From Lingula anatina (taxonomy: Eukaryota; Brachiopoda; Lingulata; Lingulida; Lingulidae), in contig NW_019773897.1 in NCBI RefSeq assembly GCF_001039355.2, positions 1 through 35,848 on the forward strand: DNA of 35,848 bases. Reading direction: 5' to 3'. Position 1 is the stretch's first letter, and each line of letters begins with the position of its first letter. The position numbers were made by a program, and so were the translations under genes. The notes under the pieces were generated by a model, which was given only the letters and a program-made list of their open reading frames with translations, ran no database searches and was not told the DNA's origin. Below, in pieces: positions 32,258 to 35,848 of the stretch.

Positions 32258-33952
32258 ATGATGGAGGGGAACATGCAGACCCTGAGTTTGGGCAACTGGA
32301 TGGAGCTACCTGGGAAACCTTTCAGAGAATGGCTCAAGAAACACAGGGCAGCAAAGACAAAGTGAGTCATTCATAGAAATATGATGGGGCTCTTAATATT
32401 CCACAATTTATAGGTTCTACCAGAAGAGTTATTTTTGTTTTATAATGCAATAATTTAGAATTAATTGCAGTCATTTCAAGCATAAATAGAAAATTAAATA
32501 TGTATTAGTGTCTTGCATTAAAAAAACTATTTTTATTATGTTCACATTGAGGAATTTGCAAAAGACATCCATCTTAAAGTAAACAGATCTTTGACTTGTT
32601 CTGTTAACAGTGATTAAGGTACGGGTTGAAAAATGACAATACAAACCAAGTGCTGCTGAGTTATTGTAACATAAGACAAACCCTATCAGGAAAAAATTCA
32701 TCTTGTGCAATTCTAGACATTTGCCTACTTTGGTAAACCTTTGACTGTGACGAATAAGTTCCAGGCCCATAGCCGCGGAGGAGGGGGGGGGGGGGGTTCA
32801 GGAGTTCAGGGGTTTTGAACAAACCACCCTTTTTCTTATGAAAAGGTTTCCTTTTTCAGAAAAAAGAACCCTCTTTAAAATTGCTTGAAAGAGTTCTAAA
32901 TAAACTTCTTTAACAGTTATTCCCATGTTCTGTTCATTCACAGTGAGGAGAATGGCATCAGTGACTACCCCACTGACCGTGCCAGTATGACGGACCTCAG
33001 AGACTACTACCAGGACTACGTCCACTCTAATGGCCTGACTGACCACTTCCAAAGCCATTCCACAGTCACCTCGGTCAGGAAAGTGGTGGACACAGAGACA
33101 GTGGTCAACATGGAGAACGGAGAGGTGGAGGAGCTGACCACTGATGCCGAGGGCAATAAGTCCCCTCTGTGGGAGGTACGGGGTTTCCACTTCAAGGAGG
33201 AAGACGATAACGAGAATGTCGAGATTGAAGAATTCTGTTACCGTGCACCTCACGTTGTCTTGGCGACAGGATCATATGACCTCCCTAACAGACTGCATGT
33301 GGAAGGAGAGCAGTACCCTTTTGTTCTACACTCCCTTCCAGAGTTGGAGGAGAGACTTAACGCGGGTGACATTGGACCAGATTCCGACCCTGTGATGATA
33401 GTGGGTTCTGGTCTGACTGCAGCGGATGCCATTTTGTGTTGCATGAATGCATCCATACCAATCGTGCATGTGTTCAGGCGGCAGCCAGACGATCCATCTG
33501 TGATATACAACTCGCTCCCACCAAAACTTTACCCAGAGTACCACAAAATACTACAAATGATGAAGGGCGAGAAGAAAGACTACGAGTGCTACAAGCCATA
33601 CGCAGAGTACTCCATTCTTCAGTTTGGTGTGGACAACCAAGTTCTCATCAAGGGCACGAAGCACAAGTGCACCCCGATGATCAAAGTGTCCTACGCGGTT
33701 GTTCTGATTGGCTCAAAGCCAGACCTGACCTACCTCCCCAACAGTGGCCGAGATCTAGGTGTGGTGCCAAACTGTTGTATCGACTGTAAGCACAATCCCC
33801 TGGATCTGGATCAGTACACTTTCCAGAGTAACTGTGAGACGGGGTTGTTTGCCATGGGGCCCCTCAGCGGGGACAACTTTGTGAGGTTCATTCAGGGGGG
33901 CGCTTTAGGCATCACAAACTTTTTGTGGAAGAAGAGGACAGAGTCCTTATAA
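32258..33952 (+). pseudogene. Second, partial copy of OSGIN (exons 4-5 only)
   Basis: Exon 4' is 32258-32361 and exon 5' is 32944-33952, with intact splice sites, frame and stop. The exon 5' protein differs from copy A by one codon deletion (Met246 of copy A) and two substitutions (Ala to Ser a few residues after the deletion, and Pro472 to Gln). By eye there are about 25 base substitutions in 1009 positions and all but two are silent. Exons 1-3, including the first FAD-binding motif, are missing, so this cannot encode a complete protein alone. The most likely reading is the other allele of the same locus, placed in tandem by the assembler. A genuine recent partial tandem duplication is the alternative. 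I label it pseudogene only because it is incomplete here. Confidence 0.8.
32719..32943 (+). other. Copy-specific insertion in OSGIN intron 4'
   Basis: After a common TTCTAGACAT the two copies diverge. Copy A has about 57 bases to the acceptor and copy B about 225, including a G-run at about 32781-32795 and a TTCAGGAGTTCAGGGGTT stretch. This is an insertion/replacement polymorphism between copies. No element ends are evident. Confidence 0.6.
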
Positions 33953-35848
33953 ATCTTTAACTGTGATCTAATGTTAAAAGTGGCATACTTTTTGATGGAG
34001 AAATTGATTTATATACTATATACACCATGTGTTCTATTGGCATAATATGTATAGTTTTCAAGCGTAGAATTTTTGCTGTGCATATTTTTCTACAGCTTTT
34101 TGTAGGAAACGGGTTTTTCATTGATATATGGGCTACACGTATGTGTCCCAGCATTTCTGTGTACATTTATGACAACAAAATTCATGGAAGAGTAGATAAA
34201 GATTATGTTTTTTTATGGAAGTTCAAGTATGTATATTATATAACAAAAATTAAAAGGATTTTTGAACATTTGCCATTTTTGTTTAATACGTAGAAAAAAG
34301 TAAATTGTCAAACTTATCATGTTTCACTAAGGTCGAATTTTAGATTTTGTGTCACATCAAATTGGGTCTTGCAGCCATATTGTTTGATTGTTGTCAGTAA
34401 ACCAATTTTTAATTCTTTTGGAGTGAGCCATTTCATAGTTTGAAAAAATAATTTTATTTAATGTTCGTTTTGAAGTGCATTTAGTCTGGGAGACACCCAC
34501 TGTCATTCTACTAGAGGGCGCTTTGCACTCAACACGACCTTAAATTTCCTGTAGACAGTATCTTGGTTGACAATTTTTTTACTTGTATACAGCAATAGAT
34601 TGATAAATTTGTACTAATTTGTGTGAAAAAAAACATGTCTTTTGAGCCAGCTGTTCGTCATGGTATGAAATAGTTTAAGTGCAGACACGCTTCCTTTTTT
34701 TTTCAAATTTGAGGAAATGCACGTGACACTATATTCCACGGACTTGACTGAAAACAAACTTTTTGTAAGTGCTCTATTTTTAAAAGAAATGCACAGAATA
34801 AAAAGGGCATTTTATCAGTATCCATTATGAAATTTCGATTTTAATCTTCTAATTAACACCGTGTGACTAAATAGATTTTTAATCCGTGTTACTGCTTAAG
34901 GTACGTTAAGTATTCTTCTTAAAGAAATGCACGACATCACTACCTGTACTTTTGTTTCACACGTCCATCTGAATCAGGTAATTCTGATTGAGTTTTAAAC
35001 AGATCAAAGCTTTCAGACTGATTTTGGATGTAATTTATTTCATTCTGTGTCATGTCATTCCAAAGATTCATCATTTTCAAAAGGGACTGCATGTAGAATT
35101 CTGTCATGCAAAAATATTTTGCAGTTGCCGTCGAAATATTTAGAGTACCTACCAGCCATCACGCTTACCTTGGAGTTCTACACCTAAGAATACCTTTAAA
35201 TAAATGTATTCGAAACACTGGAAACTACATTTCTCTTTGCGTTACAGGGCCATTTTAGAAGGAGCACTTGTGATTTAATCTTATTTGTTTCGATGTTTAA
35301 TTGAACGAATGCAGTGTTTTGCCTTTTCAGAGGTAAAATATGAACTAAGCATTATGAGATCTTGCATGGACTTGAAATACACAGCGGTGACGCTCAATTG
35401 ACGTTGAAATTACGTACGTAAGATAACTGGGAAACCGATTTTGTTTTTGTACTTCAAAAAAACAATCATGACGTCATAAAATGACATGTACAAACGCAAT
35501 TAAGTCAATTCTGTGAACACTGATGATTTATCTTTTACGCGGGCAAATAAAAGTGTTATTCGTCCAAGATTAGGCTTTAAAAGTGGAATGGTGGTCGTGA
35601 TATGTTCATATTGACTCTCTCTGCCAAAATTTTCCTCTACTCAAAGAACAGAAAACATCTTAAAATGAGTCTTATGTGACTTTCTGAGGTGCATTTGCAT
35701 AGTGGTGTTTTATCGTTACGTCATGCTTCATTTTCTATTTTCATGATTATCTTCACTTTTTTTTACAAAATTACTAATAATAAAAATGATTTGTGATTAC
35801 GAATAGGACCGCTTGCGGAAGTCAGAAATCTAGCGGTACAATAGAGGC
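33953..35848 (+). other. 3' flank of OSGIN copy B
   Basis: It aligns to 30148-32035 with about 2-4% difference and small indels. It keeps AATAAA (34797-34802) and TGACGTCA near 35470. The window ends inside or just past the duplicated segment, at GCGGTACAATAGAGGC. No new gene was seen. Confidence 0.6.

Noticed and set aside
1-35848. tRNA, rRNA or other RNA genes
   Set aside because: No A/B-box pair with cloverleaf potential and no rRNA-like sequence were found when reading both strands. A covariance-model search would be needed to exclude small RNAs.

Overview
This is eukaryotic, most likely animal, nuclear DNA. It has long AT-rich introns with GT-AG borders, many microsatellites, many short terminal-inverted-repeat (TIR) elements, and three conserved metazoan genes that I could rebuild exon by exon. 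The low GC, the many short acatgtac-like words, the MITE load and the protein sequences suggest a marine invertebrate. A lophotrochozoan such as a mollusc is my best guess and amphioxus is possible, but the window alone does not settle it.

Layout. Positions 1-5240 are a repeat-rich stretch. It holds diverged direct and inverted repeats, a broken fragment of a DUF7869-like multicopy family (about 1850-2250), a fragment of a pogo/Tigger/jerky-type DDE transposase (3450-3760), and an unrecognised ORF that looks like a terminal coding exon (to 5236, + strand). Positions 5862-9740 (- strand) carry ZFAND1 in eight exons, 282 codons, with two perfect AN1 zinc fingers. About 370 bp away and head-to-head lies EIF2S2 (eIF2 beta), 10111-15854 on the + strand, nine exons, 325 codons. 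Its intron 6 carries a PIF/Harbinger-type element. Positions 15855-24400 are intergenic, with several MITEs, microsatellites, two TATA-like sites and a possible noncoding leader exon. Positions 24409-30147 (+) carry an OSGIN1/OSGIN2 homologue, five coding exons, 517 codons. From 32112 to the end, the last two exons of OSGIN and all of its 3' flank appear a second time, about 2-3% diverged. The two copies are separated by a single N next to a long CT tract.

Biology. ZFAND1 (stress-granule clearance through p97 and the proteasome), eIF2 beta (a subunit of the factor whose phosphorylation triggers stress granules) and OSGIN (an oxidative-stress responsive flavoprotein) share a stress theme. Only the ZFAND1/EIF2S2 pair is close enough to share a promoter. 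ZFAND1 and OSGIN2 are also linked on human 8q21, so the neighbourhood may preserve ancestral linkage.

Assembly. Two of the three single-N positions (13949, 32036) are flanked by near-identical duplicated sequence. This looks like unmerged haplotypes of a polymorphic diploid, so the second OSGIN copy should not be counted as a gene without long-read support. I found no undescribed multi-gene system. The most useful observations are the bidirectional stress/translation pair, the Harbinger element with a transposase-like remnant, and the OSGIN duplication.
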